64,000 nucleotides of DNA from Leifsonia sp. ku-ls (GTDB lineage: Bacteria; Actinomycetota; Actinomycetes; Actinomycetales; Microbacteriaceae): NCBI GenBank assembly GCA_003367665.1, contig QKXI01000005.1, positions 1 through 64,000 on the forward strand, in the 5' to 3' direction. Positions within the stretch are counted from its first letter, which is position 1, and each line of letters begins with the position of its first letter. The notes beneath the pieces were generated by a model. The model saw nothing but the letters and a program-made list of their open reading frames with translations, had not been told where the DNA came from and did no database searches. Below, in pieces: positions 7,988 through 16,227 of this stretch. The position numbers and the translations under genes were made by a program.

Positions 7988-9157
7988 TCAGGCGACGGCG
8001 CGGCGGACGGCGTCCACGATGCGGGTGGCGCGGTCGTCCGCGCCGGCCTCCATCCAGTTGGTCACGAAGGCGAAGCCCACGCGGGCGCCGCGGTCGGCGA
8101 AGGCGACCTGGCCGCCGGCTCCGTCGTGCCCGAGGCTCTCGTCGCCGAGGTAGCGGCGGGCCTCCGAGTCGAGCTGGAAGCCGCGGGCCCAACGGGGCCA
8201 CGGGCCCGGCGTCGGGAAGACCGGTTCGCCGGAGCTCATCGGCACGAGGGCCCGGTCGAGCACGGCGTCGTCCAGCAGGCGCACGCCGTCGGTCTCGGTG
8301 ACGGTCGCCGACCAGAACGCGGCGAGCGCGTCGGCGGTGGCGATGCCGCCCGCGCCCGGCAGCTGCGCGGCGTGCACGCGCGGGTCGTTGAACCCGCCGT
8401 CCTGCGTCACCAGGTGCGGAGGGAACACGTCGCCGAGCGTCATCGCGAGCGCCGTCCAGGGCGACTCCGCCTCCTCCAGGTCGCGGCCGGCCTCCAGCTG
8501 ACTCTCCGACGCCTGCAGGTGGGCGACACGGTGCTCCCGGTCGGCGGGCAGGCCGAGCCAGAGCGCGTCGGACCACGCCGCGGCGAGCTGCGCCAGGTAC
8601 TCCCCCGGCATCAGCGAGGTGGCGCGGCGCACCAGCTCGCCGGTGATCCAGCCGTGCGTCAGGGCGTGGTACGCGTAGCCCGTTCCGGGTCGCCAGAGCG
8701 GCTCCTGCGCGGCGAGTTCCGCGGTGACGAGCGACCAGTCCAGCGCCTCGTCGAGGCTCAGCCGGCGGCGCAGGGCCGAGAGTCCCGCGCGGTGCGAGAC
8801 GAGGTCGGCCACGGTGACGTCCGCCTTGCCCGTCGCGGCGAACTCGGGCCAGTACCGGGACACCGGGGCCTCGTAGTCGAGGAGGCCGTCCTGCACCAGC
8901 CGGGCCACCAGCACGGACATGACCCCCTTGGTGCACGAGAAGACGACGGAGGCCGTGTCCTCCGTCCACGGCTGTCCGTCGCGCTCGTCCTTGACCCCGC
9001 CCCAGAGCCGGACGACGGGACGCCCGTCGACCCGGACCGCGAGCCCGGCTCCCATGGTCGGCCGGCCGGAGAAGGCGTCCGCGAACGCTGCGGCGACCTC
9101 CTCGTATCCCGGCTCCACCGTTCCGTGGACCGCCGTCCCGTCGAGCTCCGTCGTCAT
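7988..9157 (-). CDS. beta-lactamase-family serine hydrolase (class C/EstB-like)
   Basis: A 389-residue protein of the class C beta-lactamase/esterase B group. The nucleophile motif is SCTK in VVFSCTKGVMSVLVARL (about residues 74-77), with a tyrosine motif near YAYHALTHGW. No signal peptide is evident, so it is probably a cytoplasmic esterase or peptidase rather than a resistance enzyme. The ATG at 9157 is preceded by AAGGAGAA and overlaps the glycosidase stop by 4 bp (ATGA). It is last in the ABC-sugar operon, so it may remove acyl groups from imported glycosides; that is inference from position. Confidence 0.85.
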   Translation of the reverse strand: MTTELDGTAVHGTVEPGYEEVAAAFADAFSGRPTMGAGLAVRVDGRPVVRLWGGVKDERDGQPWTEDTASVVFSCTKGVMSVLVARLVQDGLLDYEAPVSRYWPEFAATGKADVTVADLVSHRAGLSALRRRLSLDEALDWSLVTAELAAQEPLWRPGTGYAYHALTHGWITGELVRRATSLMPGEYLAQLAAAWSDALWLGLPADREHRVAHLQASESQLEAGRDLEEAESPWTALAMTLGDVFPPHLVTQDGGFNDPRVHAAQLPGAGGIATADALAAFWSATVTETDGVRLLDDAVLDRALVPMSSGEPVFPTPGPWPRWARGFQLDSEARRYLGDESLGHDGAGGQVAFADRGARVGFAFVTNWMEAGADDRATRIVDAVRRAVA

Positions 9158-10131
9158 GAGTTCTCCTTCTGCAGTTCCCCGTGGGCGAGACGCGGTCGCG
9201 CGCCGTCCACGTCCAGGTCGATCGGGTCGCCCAGGCGGCCCCCGAAGCCGGCCGCGCCGCCGGTGTTCTCGAACGCGAGCAGCCGTGGGCGGCCGTCACG
9301 GCCGTGCACGACCCGGCCGGCGTAGAAGCGCTCGTCGACGAGCAGCTCCGCCGCCTCCAGATCGTAACCGCCGGTCGCCGAGGAGGCCGGGGCGATCCAC
9401 ACGCCTCCCGTCCCGCCCTCGCGCTCCCCGGCGAGGTGCGCCGCGTCGCACGAGAACAGCAGCCACCATCGGTCGCCGAGCGCGACCGTCTGCGGCACCT
9501 CCAGGTGCGCGAACCCGAATCCCGGAGCGGTCAACGGCGGCTGCACCGTCCAGCGCGCGAGGTCGGGTGAGGTGGCGTGGCCGACCACGCCGCGGTCCCG
9601 GCTCGACCCGCCGCCGCGCGAGCGCGCGGTGACGAGCATGTGCCAGCCGTCGCCGCCCGGATCGCGGAACACCCACGGATCGCGCCACGCCTCCTCGTGC
9701 CAGGTGCGGTCGGGCAGCACCTCGTACCAGCGCGGGTCCGCCTCCAGCCGGAGCGACGGGTCCTTCGTCCAGGTGAACAGGTCGTCCGACCGGGCGACGC
9801 CGATGGTCTCGATGTTGGTGATCTCGGCCGCCGAGAGGAAGGCGGAACCGGTGTAGAACATCCGCCAGACCCCGTCGTCGCCGCGCACGACGCTGCCGGT
9901 CCAGGTGGCGGAGGCGTCGAGGTCGGCCGGGCCGCCCGGCCCCAGGACGACGCCGTGGTCCTCCCAGTGCGACAGGTCGCGCGAGGTGGCGTGCCCGATC
10001 CGCGCGTTCCTGTGCCGCAGGTCGGGGTGGCCGAGCGACACCGGGGCGTGCAGATAGAAGAGGTGGAAGAGCCCGCCGTCGTCGGCGACCCAGAAATCCC
10101 AGACCCAGTGACCGTCCTTGCTGAACCCCAT
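9154..10131 (-). CDS. five-bladed propeller glycosidase (GH32/43/68-like)
   Basis: A 325-residue cytoplasmic glycosidase of the clan F/J fold. The N-terminal WDFWVAD supplies the probable nucleophile aspartate, WRDPWVFRD has the RDP transition-state motif, and HLEVPQT holds a plausible acid/base glutamate. Successive blades repeat patterns such as GHATSRDLSHWEDHG and GVARSDDLFTWTKDP. There is no signal peptide, consistent with hydrolysing imported oligosaccharide. The start at 10131 follows the permease stop by 4 bp, and the end overlaps the serine hydrolase. Fructoside or arabinoside specificity cannot be decided from the sequence. Confidence 0.82.
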   Translation of the reverse strand: MGFSKDGHWVWDFWVADDGGLFHLFYLHAPVSLGHPDLRHRNARIGHATSRDLSHWEDHGVVLGPGGPADLDASATWTGSVVRGDDGVWRMFYTGSAFLSAAEITNIETIGVARSDDLFTWTKDPSLRLEADPRWYEVLPDRTWHEEAWRDPWVFRDPGGDGWHMLVTARSRGGGSSRDRGVVGHATSPDLARWTVQPPLTAPGFGFAHLEVPQTVALGDRWWLLFSCDAAHLAGEREGGTGGVWIAPASSATGGYDLEAAELLVDERFYAGRVVHGRDGRPRLLAFENTGGAAGFGGRLGDPIDLDVDGARPRLAHGELQKENS

Positions 10132-10135
10132 CCCG

Positions 10136-10960
10136 TCAGCCCTTGACCGCGCCCTGGATCAGCGCCTTGATGAACTGGCGCTGGAAGATCACGAAGATCA
10201 GGATCGTCGGCAGGATGATGAGGAGCGCCCCGGCGTTGAGCAGCGGGATGCTGAGGCTGTACTGCCCCTGGAAGAAGGTCAGCGCGCCGGCGACCGTGCG
10301 CTGCAGCGGGTCGGCGACGAGCACGACCGGCAGCAGGAACTGGTTCCAGGTCCAGAGGAACAGCAGGATGGCGAGGGCCGAGAGCGCGGGGCGCGCCAGC
10401 GGCAGGTGGATGTGACGCAGCTCCTGCCACATCCCCGCGCCGTCCACCCGGGCCGCCTCCGACAGCTCCGCCGGGACGCCGACGAAGTGGGCGCGCATCC
10501 AGAACACGCTGAACGGCATGAACAGCCCGATCAGCGGCAGGATGATCGCCAGCGGGGTGTTCAGCACATTGAGCGACTGCATCTCGTAGTACAGCGGGAT
10601 GATGAGCGCCTCGAACGGGATGGTGAGCCCGAGCACGAACAGCACGAGCACCGCCTGCGACCCCTTCATGCGGAGGGCGCCCAGCGCGTAGCCGGCGAGC
10701 GCGGAGATCACCAGGCTCACCGGCACGACGCCGAGCACGATGAGGAGGCTGGAACCGAGCAGCTCCCAGACGTGGCCGGTGTTGAACGCCTCGACGAAGT
10801 TGCCCCACTGCGGGTTCGTCGGCCAGGCGAGGCCGGTCGGGTTGACGTCGGCAGGCTGCAGCGCGGCCGACACCATGTTGAGCAGCGGGATGACGGTGAG
10901 GACGAGCACGAGCACGAGCAGGACGCGGCCGGTCCACTTCTCGATCGGGTTGACGATCAT
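10136..10960 (-). CDS. carbohydrate ABC transporter permease (MalG-type)
   Basis: A 274-residue inner-membrane permease with six predicted helices. The EAA loop SEAARVDGAGMWQ (about residues 188-200) contacts the ATPase. The C-terminus QGAVKG is typical of CUT1 MalG-type subunits. The ATG at 10960 overlaps the MalF-type stop by 4 bp. The operon contains no ATPase; CUT1 systems usually borrow a shared MsmK-like ATPase encoded elsewhere. Confidence 0.95.
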   Translation of the reverse strand: MIVNPIEKWTGRVLLVLVLVLTVIPLLNMVSAALQPADVNPTGLAWPTNPQWGNFVEAFNTGHVWELLGSSLLIVLGVVPVSLVISALAGYALGALRMKGSQAVLVLFVLGLTIPFEALIIPLYYEMQSLNVLNTPLAIILPLIGLFMPFSVFWMRAHFVGVPAELSEAARVDGAGMWQELRHIHLPLARPALSALAILLFLWTWNQFLLPVVLVADPLQRTVAGALTFFQGQYSLSIPLLNAGALLIILPTILIFVIFQRQFIKALIQGAVKG

Positions 10961-11967
10961 CGGTCACGGACTTTCGAGAGACGCTGGATGGGGAGGACGA
11001 CGACGAGGACGAGGATCATCAGCACGATGCCGAACGCGGAGGCGAGCCCGACCTCGCTCTGGGTGAACCCGATCCGGTAGATGGAGATGCCGGGGACGAG
11101 CGTCGCCCGGCCAGGGCCGCCGAGCGTCGTGGTGTAGATGATGTCGAAGCTGCTCAGCGCGGCGATGATCGTGATGGTGATGAGCACCGCCAGCTCCTGC
11201 CGCAGGCCAGGGATGGTGATGGTGAAGAACTCGCGCCACCAGCCGGCTCCGTCGAGCCGTGCCGCCTCGTACAGCGACGCGTCGATCTTGCCGATTCCGG
11301 TGAGCAGCAGGACCGTGCACAGGCCGGTCAGCGTCCACGACCCGATCAGGCCGACCGCGGGAAGCGCGGTCTGGTAGTCGCCGAGCCAGGGCCTCGCCAG
11401 CCCGCCGAGGCCGACCCATCCGAGGATCTGGTTGACCGCGCCGGTCTGGGCGTACATCCACGACCAGGCGATGCCCGCCGCGGCGAGCGGGATGATCTGT
11501 GGGAGGAAGACCACGGTCTGCGAGAAGCTCGAGAAGAACCCGGCCCGGATCGACCGGATGAGCGTCGCCAGCACCAGACCGGCGACGACCGGGATCACGG
11601 TGAAGAAGGCGATCAGGATGAACGCGTTCCGGATCGCGCCGAGCAGGTCGGGGTCGGTGAACACCGTCAAGTAGTTGGCGAGCCCGACCCAGGTGGAGGC
11701 GCCGATCCCGTTCCAGTCGTAGAACGAGAACTGCACGCCCTGGACCAGGGGCCACAGCACGAAGGCCGCGTAGAAGAACAGGGCGGGCGCCACCAGGAGC
11801 CAGCCGATCCGCCCGGCCCGGCCGGGGGCGCCGCGCTTCCGGGGCACCCCCGGCCGGCCGGCCGTGCTGCTCGACGCGGCCCCGCGCGCGAGGTCGCGAG
11901 CCGCCCGTCGCGCCGACGGTGTGCGGCGGATCGTGTCGTCGCCCGTGCGGGGCCGCGTCGAGGTCAT
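10957..11967 (-). CDS. carbohydrate ABC transporter permease (MalF-type)
   Basis: A 336-residue permease. About 50 basic, proline-rich cytoplasmic residues precede the first helix (IGWLLVAPALFFYAAFVLWP). The EAA loop reads YEAARLDGAGWWREFF, followed by helices through FGIVLMILVLVVVLP. The start is the ATG at 11967, 2 bp beyond the stop of the binding-protein gene. It pairs with the adjacent MalG-type subunit to form the channel. Confidence 0.95.
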   Translation of the reverse strand: MTSTRPRTGDDTIRRTPSARRAARDLARGAASSSTAGRPGVPRKRGAPGRAGRIGWLLVAPALFFYAAFVLWPLVQGVQFSFYDWNGIGASTWVGLANYLTVFTDPDLLGAIRNAFILIAFFTVIPVVAGLVLATLIRSIRAGFFSSFSQTVVFLPQIIPLAAAGIAWSWMYAQTGAVNQILGWVGLGGLARPWLGDYQTALPAVGLIGSWTLTGLCTVLLLTGIGKIDASLYEAARLDGAGWWREFFTITIPGLRQELAVLITITIIAALSSFDIIYTTTLGGPGRATLVPGISIYRIGFTQSEVGLASAFGIVLMILVLVVVLPIQRLSKVRDR

Positions 11968-11969
11968 CG

Positions 11970-13322
11970 TTACTTCTTCACTTCCTGCTCGTAGAAGGCC
12001 TGGACCTTGTCCACGAACTCCTGGCCGCTGATCTTGCTCGTCACGAGCAGCTGCGACTCCGGGATGATCGCGCCGGCGTAGATGCCCGCCGTCGTGTTCG
12101 CCATGAAGTCGACCTGGCCGTCCTCCTTCGCGATCTGCGCGGCCGCCGCGAGCACCTGCTCGGTGATCGAGCCCTTCTCGACCTTCGGCTGCGCCTGCGA
12201 GGGGTCGCCGCCCGGCGCGGCGCCGGTGACGTCGACGACGATCTGGCGCGCCTTGTCGTTGGTGTGCACCCAGTTGAGGAAGTACGCCACCTCGTTGAGG
12301 TGCTTCGACTTCGCCGCGGCGGAGAACGAGTTGGCCGCGCCCATCGCGACGTGGTCGCCACCCTTCGTCACCGGCGGGACCAGGAAGAAGGTGAGGTCCT
12401 TTCCGAGCTTCTTGGCGTAGTTCGCGGCCTCCCAGTTGCCGTTGAAGGTGAACACGCCGCCGCCGTCCTGGAACCGGCTGACGAAGGTGAAGTAGTCGAG
12501 CGCGTTGATGTCGGACGGGAAGTAGCCGGCGTCGGCCCACTTCCGGATCAGCTCGGCACCCTTGACGTTGCCCGGGGTGTTGTAGGTCGCGCCCGGCTTG
12601 TTGAACATCCAGTCGAGGAACTGCTGCTTGTCGGCGTACTGGTTCATCGCCGCCTGGACGGTGAAGTTGACCACGCCGTCCTTGTCGCCCTCGACCAGCG
12701 GCGCCACGCCGGCCGCCTTGGCCTTGGCGAAGTCGTCCTCCAGCTCGCCGAGCGTCTCTGGCGGCGCGCTGATGCCGGCCTGCTGCGCCAGCGTGGTGTT
12801 CATGAAGATGCCGGTGACGCTGTAGCCGAGGCCCAGCTGGTACAGCGAACCGCTGCCACGGACGCCGTCCTTGGTCATCCGCAGCGGCGCGAGCTGCGCG
12901 GCCGACCACTTGTCCCAGCCGTAGGCCTTGAAGAACGGGTCGAGGTTGGCGACCAGGCCGTCCTTCACCGTGTCACCGAGGGTGGGGAGGCGGATGAGGT
13001 CGGGCGGCGTGGAGCTCGCCAGCAGCTTCGGCGCGTTGGCGGTGAGGTTCTGGAACGTGTCGCGGGTGATCTTGAAGGTGATGTTCGGGTGCTGCTTGGT
13101 GAACTCCTTGGTGAGGTCGTCCGTCAGCGGGAAGCCGGTCTCGTCGGCGATCGTCAGCTGCACTTTGTCTTTGGTGAGCGTCGTGCTGACGTCGGTCGCC
13201 GTGGTGGCGCCGGCGGTGGACGAACCGGGCGCGCACCCGGTGAAGGCCAGCGCGGTGAGCGAGGCGATGATGCCGGCGGCTGCGGCGCCGCGCAGCCGCT
13301 TCGCGCGCATCGGTGTGGACAT
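11970..13322 (-). CDS. extracellular solute-binding lipoprotein of CUT1 ABC importer
   Basis: A 450-residue sugar-binding lipoprotein. A basic N-terminus and hydrophobic core end in the lipobox FTGC (Cys30), so it is anchored on the outer face of the membrane. Family 1 features include FTFNGNWEAANYAKK and a central DLIRLPTLGDTVKDGLV. The ATG at 13322 has AAGGAG upstream. It is first in the five-gene operon ending with the glycosidase and serine hydrolase, under the promoter and operator at 13365-13417. Confidence 0.95.
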   Translation of the reverse strand: MSTPMRAKRLRGAAAAGIIASLTALAFTGCAPGSSTAGATTATDVSTTLTKDKVQLTIADETGFPLTDDLTKEFTKQHPNITFKITRDTFQNLTANAPKLLASSTPPDLIRLPTLGDTVKDGLVANLDPFFKAYGWDKWSAAQLAPLRMTKDGVRGSGSLYQLGLGYSVTGIFMNTTLAQQAGISAPPETLGELEDDFAKAKAAGVAPLVEGDKDGVVNFTVQAAMNQYADKQQFLDWMFNKPGATYNTPGNVKGAELIRKWADAGYFPSDINALDYFTFVSRFQDGGGVFTFNGNWEAANYAKKLGKDLTFFLVPPVTKGGDHVAMGAANSFSAAAKSKHLNEVAYFLNWVHTNDKARQIVVDVTGAAPGGDPSQAQPKVEKGSITEQVLAAAAQIAKEDGQVDFMANTTAGIYAGAIIPESQLLVTSKISGQEFVDKVQAFYEQEVKK

Positions 13323-13364
13323 GCAGGACTCCTTCGTCGAGGACCGGATTCGGTGCGATCTCGG

Positions 13365-13417
13365 TGCTAAATGCTTTCAGCAGGCCCTATACTGAGTTAC
13401 GCCGCGCCGATTGTCAA
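13365..13417 (-). promoter_or_regulatory. promoter and LacI operator of the ABC-sugar operon
   Basis: On the minus strand TTGACA (13417-13412) precedes a TATA-rich -10 (AGTATAGG, 13393-13386) by about 18 bp. Immediately downstream is TGCTAAATGCTTTCAGCA (13365-13382), an 18-bp imperfect palindrome with TGCT/AGCA ends. A repressor bound there would cover the transcription start. The divergent LacI gene starts 95 bp away. Confidence 0.7.
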
Positions 13418-13476
13418 CTGGCGGGCGCAGCCGCGGGGGGAGCGGGCTACGATCCCGCAAGGAGGAGGACGACTCG

Positions 13477-14502
13477 ATGCTGAGCAAGCGCGTGACCCTG
13501 GCCGACGTCGCCAGGAAGGCGGGCCTGTCCGTCTCGGCCGCGTCCATGATCCTGAACGGCCGGCCCGACACGCGACTCTCCCAGGACGCGCACGACCGCG
13601 TCCACGCCGCCGCGGCCGAGCTGGGCTACCGGCCGAACGTGGCGGCCCGCGGGCTCAAGACCGACAAGACGCACACCTTCGCGTTCATCTCCGACGTCGT
13701 CGCCACCACCCGTTTCGCCTCCGGCCTGATCAAGGGCGCGCTCACCGCCGCCGAGGCCGCCGGCCACGTGATGATGGTGCTGGAGACCGGCGGCGACCCG
13801 AAGCGCGAGACCGAGGCGATCGGCGCCGCACTCGACCGCCAGGTCGACGGGATCGTCTTCGCGACCATGCGCGCACGGGAGCTGTTCCTGCCCGAGATGC
13901 GGATCGAGACGCCCGTCGTCATGCTGAACGCGACCAACGCGCGCTTCCCGCACGCGGTGCTCCCCGACGAGTACGGCGGCGGCCGCGCGGCGGTCCACGT
14001 GCTCACCGACGCGGGCTTCCGCGACGGCATCGCCCTGCTCGGCCAGAGCGACGCGAAGGAGAAGGGGCTGTTCCGCTCGGCGACGGTGGCCCAGCGCGTC
14101 GCGGGCATCCGCGAGACGATGGCGGAGCTGGGGCTCGACTTCGTGTCCGAGACCTCCGTCTGGCTGTGGGAGCCGGACGAGGGCTACGAGGCGACGAGAC
14201 GCTTGCTGCGCCAGAAGAGGCCGCCGAAGGCGATCGTCGCGATGAACGACCGGCTCGCCTTCGGCGCGTACCAGGCGGCGAGCGAGGCGGGCGCGCGCAT
14301 CCCCGAAGACCTGTCGATCGTCTCCTTCGACAACGACGAGCTGGCCGCGTACCTGCGCCCCGGCCTGACCACGGTCGCACTGCCGCACGAGGCGATGGGG
14401 TCGCGCGCGGTGGAGCTCATCCTGCAGCCGGAGCCGGCGGGCGAGACGCTCATCCCGATGCCGGTCATCGCGCGCGACTCGGTGCGGCGGGTGGCAGACT
14501 GA
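13477..14502 (+). CDS. LacI-family transcriptional repressor
   Basis: A 341-residue LacI-type regulator. The N-terminal helix-turn-helix VTLADVARKAGLSVSAAS and hinge helix (YRPNVAARGL) are followed by a periplasmic-binding-protein-like sensor domain ending PVIARDSVRRVAD. The start is the ATG at 13477, behind AAGGAGGAGG. It is divergent from the ABC-sugar operon and very probably represses it through the palindrome at 13365-13382, releasing DNA when the imported sugar is present. The next gene starts 4 bp downstream. Confidence 0.95.
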   Translation: MLSKRVTLADVARKAGLSVSAASMILNGRPDTRLSQDAHDRVHAAAAELGYRPNVAARGLKTDKTHTFAFISDVVATTRFASGLIKGALTAAEAAGHVMMVLETGGDPKRETEAIGAALDRQVDGIVFATMRARELFLPEMRIETPVVMLNATNARFPHAVLPDEYGGGRAAVHVLTDAGFRDGIALLGQSDAKEKGLFRSATVAQRVAGIRETMAELGLDFVSETSVWLWEPDEGYEATRRLLRQKRPPKAIVAMNDRLAFGAYQAASEAGARIPEDLSIVSFDNDELAAYLRPGLTTVALPHEAMGSRAVELILQPEPAGETLIPMPVIARDSVRRVAD

Positions 14503-14506
14503 CCGG

Positions 14507-15046
14507 ATGCCCCTCTCCCCGCAGACGCTCGACGAGACCGACCGCCGCATCGTCGCCGCCTGGGCGGCCGACTGCGCCGAGCGGGTGCTCCCGCTGTTCG
14601 AGACGGAGGCGCCGGAGAATGGAGTGCCGCGGGACGCGATCGCGCGGGCGCGCGGGTACGCGCGCGGCGAGCGGACGGCGGCGGAGGAGATCAAGCGGCG
14701 GTTCGTCGCCGGCCGCGCGGCGCACGCCGTGACCGGGCGGGCGGCGGTGGCGGCGGCCCGCGCCGCGGCACAGGCGGCCGGCGTCGCGCACATGGGCGCG
14801 CACGCGCTCGGCGCCGCCGCGTACGCGGCCCAGGCGGCGGCGCTCGGCGCGCCGGACAACCCTCGCGCCTTCGACGACGAGCTGGAGTGGCAGCTGTCGC
14901 ACCTGGGCGTACCCGCACGCGCGGCGCTGCGCCGCCTTCCCCGGCTCGGCGAGGACCCTTCCGGGCCGCTCGGATCGGGGCTGCTCACGACCGGCCGGCT
15001 CGGGGAAGCCATCCGCTCGCTGCAGAGCCGCCTGGATGCAGGGTAA
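14507..15046 (+). CDS. Imm5-like putative immunity protein
   Basis: A 179-residue alanine-rich helical protein. It matches proteins annotated as putative immunity protein Imm5: TLDETDRRIVAAWAADCAER, then VAHMGAHALGAAAYA, then a C-terminal ELEWQLSHL. Relatives often occur outside toxin loci, and no toxin gene lies nearby here, so the immunity label may not describe its role. The ATG at 14507 follows the LacI stop by 4 bp without its own Shine-Dalgarno, suggesting translational coupling. No signal peptide or membrane segment. Confidence 0.7.
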   Translation: MPLSPQTLDETDRRIVAAWAADCAERVLPLFETEAPENGVPRDAIARARGYARGERTAAEEIKRRFVAGRAAHAVTGRAAVAAARAAAQAAGVAHMGAHALGAAAYAAQAAALGAPDNPRAFDDELEWQLSHLGVPARAALRRLPRLGEDPSGPLGSGLLTTGRLGEAIRSLQSRLDAG

Positions 15047-15056
15047 CCGTTAGTGT

Positions 15057-15077
15057 CATAATGATTCGTACACGAAT
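15057..15077 (+). promoter_or_regulatory. -10 element and inverted repeat upstream of the OhrR-like operon
   Basis: CATAAT (15057-15062) is a plausible -10. It abuts ATTCGTACACGAAT (15064-15077), an inverted repeat with six of seven matching pairs. This lies 20-40 bp before the small zinc-ribbon gene and would suit autorepression by the MarR-family protein encoded second. No convincing -35 is seen. Confidence 0.5.
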
Positions 15078-15097
15078 GAATCGTGGAGAGGATCATC

Positions 15098-15307
15098 ATG
15101 GCAGGCCGAATGTGGCGTTTCTACGAACGCGCCAACGACGTCGTCCGCACCTTCACCGGGCCGGCCCAGCTCGGCGCCGGCCACCCAGAGGAGCCCGACG
15201 TCCGGCGCGCCGACGCCGCCTGCCCGCTGTGCGGCAAGCCGCTCGACCAGCACCGCATCGAGCGTTTCCAGGACTCGCGCACGTCGACGCGCATCCACTG
15301 CCCGTGA
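15098..15307 (+). CDS. small zinc-ribbon-like protein
   Basis: A 69-residue protein. It starts MAGRMWRFYERANDVVRTF and has one CPLCGKP knuckle (about residues 42-48) plus a C-terminal HCP that could complete a metal site. The ATG at 15098 has GAGAGG upstream. Its stop overlaps the GTG start of the OhrR-like gene by 4 bp (GTGA), so the pair is co-translated. Function not known; it may respond to the same stress as its partner. Confidence 0.7.
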   Translation: MAGRMWRFYERANDVVRTFTGPAQLGAGHPEEPDVRRADAACPLCGKPLDQHRIERFQDSRTSTRIHCP

Positions 15308-15747
15308 CCACCACGGCGGACCCGCTGGCCCTGGAGAGCCAGGTCTGCTTCGCCCTGTCGGTGGCGGCGCGATCGGTCATCTCGGCCTACCGGCCGGTGC
15401 TGGAGCCGGTCGGGCTGACGCATCCGCAGTACCTCGTCATGCTGGCCCTGTGGGAGCACGGCGCGCTCTCCGTCCGCCGGCTCTCCGACCTGCTTGCGCT
15501 CGAGCCGGCGACCGTGTCACCCCTGCTGAAGCGTTTGGAAGGGCTCGGCTACCTCACGCGCGAGCGGTCGTCGCGCGACGAACGCGTGCTCGAGGTCGCC
15601 CTCACCGCGGCCGGCCGCGAGCTGCGGTCGTACGCCGAGACGATCCCCGGCGCGATGATGCGGCGCCTCGGCCTGGGTCCGGACGAGCTGCGGGAGCTGC
15701 ACGGCACGATGACGCGGCTGATCGCGGCGGCGCGGGGCGAGGCCTAG
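15304..15747 (+). CDS. MarR-family regulator, OhrR-like
   Basis: A 147-residue winged-helix regulator. The N-terminal ESQVCFALSVAARS places a cysteine at residue 15, the position of the peroxide-sensing cysteine of OhrR (consensus LCFALY). LTHPQYLVMLALWEHG and the wing region PATVSPLLKRLEGLGY also match OhrR-type proteins. Organic hydroperoxide sensing is therefore likely. No ohr peroxiredoxin gene lies next to it, unlike most OhrR loci, so its target may be elsewhere or may be the small zinc-ribbon partner. GTG start at 15304. Confidence 0.88.
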   Translation: MTTTADPLALESQVCFALSVAARSVISAYRPVLEPVGLTHPQYLVMLALWEHGALSVRRLSDLLALEPATVSPLLKRLEGLGYLTRERSSRDERVLEVALTAAGRELRSYAETIPGAMMRRLGLGPDELRELHGTMTRLIAAARGEA

Positions 15748-16151
15748 GCCGCCGCTTGCTGCGCCCGCGGCCGACGCACCACCGCGGCCGTGGTGATCGC
15801 CAGCACCACGATCCCGATGGCCTCCACGATCACGGTCTCGGGGACGAGCGTGAAGCTCCAGACCTCCCGGATCCCGAACAGGCCGACGGTGAGGGCGAGG
15901 AGGAGCGCAGCGAGGCTGGCGATGAGGAAGAGCAGGCTGAGCACGGTCGTGATCCGCAGCAGCATCCCCCGCGTCACCAGCATGCCGACCGCGAGCACGA
16001 GCGCCGCGATCCCGTTCAGCACGAACAGCACGCCGAGCAGGCCGCCGACGCCGACGGTGAGGAGGTAGAGGTGGATGCCGCCCGCCACGGCCAGGAGGAT
16101 GGCACTGAGGATGCGCAAGGCCAGCAGCGGGCTGCGGCTGCGTTCGGACAT
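15744..16151 (-). CDS. small four-helix membrane protein
   Basis: A 135-residue protein with four hydrophobic segments: ILSAILLAVAGGIHLYLLTV, LLGVLFVLNGIAALVLAVGM, a segment around LSLLFLIASLAALLLAL, and one around ETVIVEAIGIVVLAI. It ends with a basic cytoplasmic tail (RRPRAQQAAA). It resembles uncharacterised actinobacterial membrane proteins; no activity can be assigned. ATG at 16151 with AAGGCAGG upstream. Its stop overlaps the convergent MarR stop by 4 bp. A strong hairpin separates it from the upstream seven-gene operon, so it is probably a separate unit. Confidence 0.75.
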   Translation of the reverse strand: MSERSRSPLLALRILSAILLAVAGGIHLYLLTVGVGGLLGVLFVLNGIAALVLAVGMLVTRGMLLRITTVLSLLFLIASLAALLLALTVGLFGIREVWSFTLVPETVIVEAIGIVVLAITTAAVVRRPRAQQAAA

Positions 16152-16173
16152 GATGGCACCTGCCTTCCGTTCC

Positions 16174-16194
16174 GGGCCGGCGCTGCGCCGGCCC
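16174..16194 (-). terminator. perfect GC hairpin after the seven-gene operon
   Basis: GGGCCGGCGC and GCGCCGGCCC are perfect complements separated by one base. The hairpin lies 34 bp past the LtaS-like gene stop and before the small membrane protein. No U-tract follows, as is common for actinobacterial terminators. Confidence 0.6.
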
Positions 16195-16227
16195 CTTCCG
16201 AGAACACGAGATCGGTCGCGGGATGGT

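Noticed and set aside
14507-15046. Toxin-immunity locus based on the Imm5-like protein.
   Set aside because: No polymorphic toxin, secretion or second immunity gene lies nearby, so the family label is not enough.
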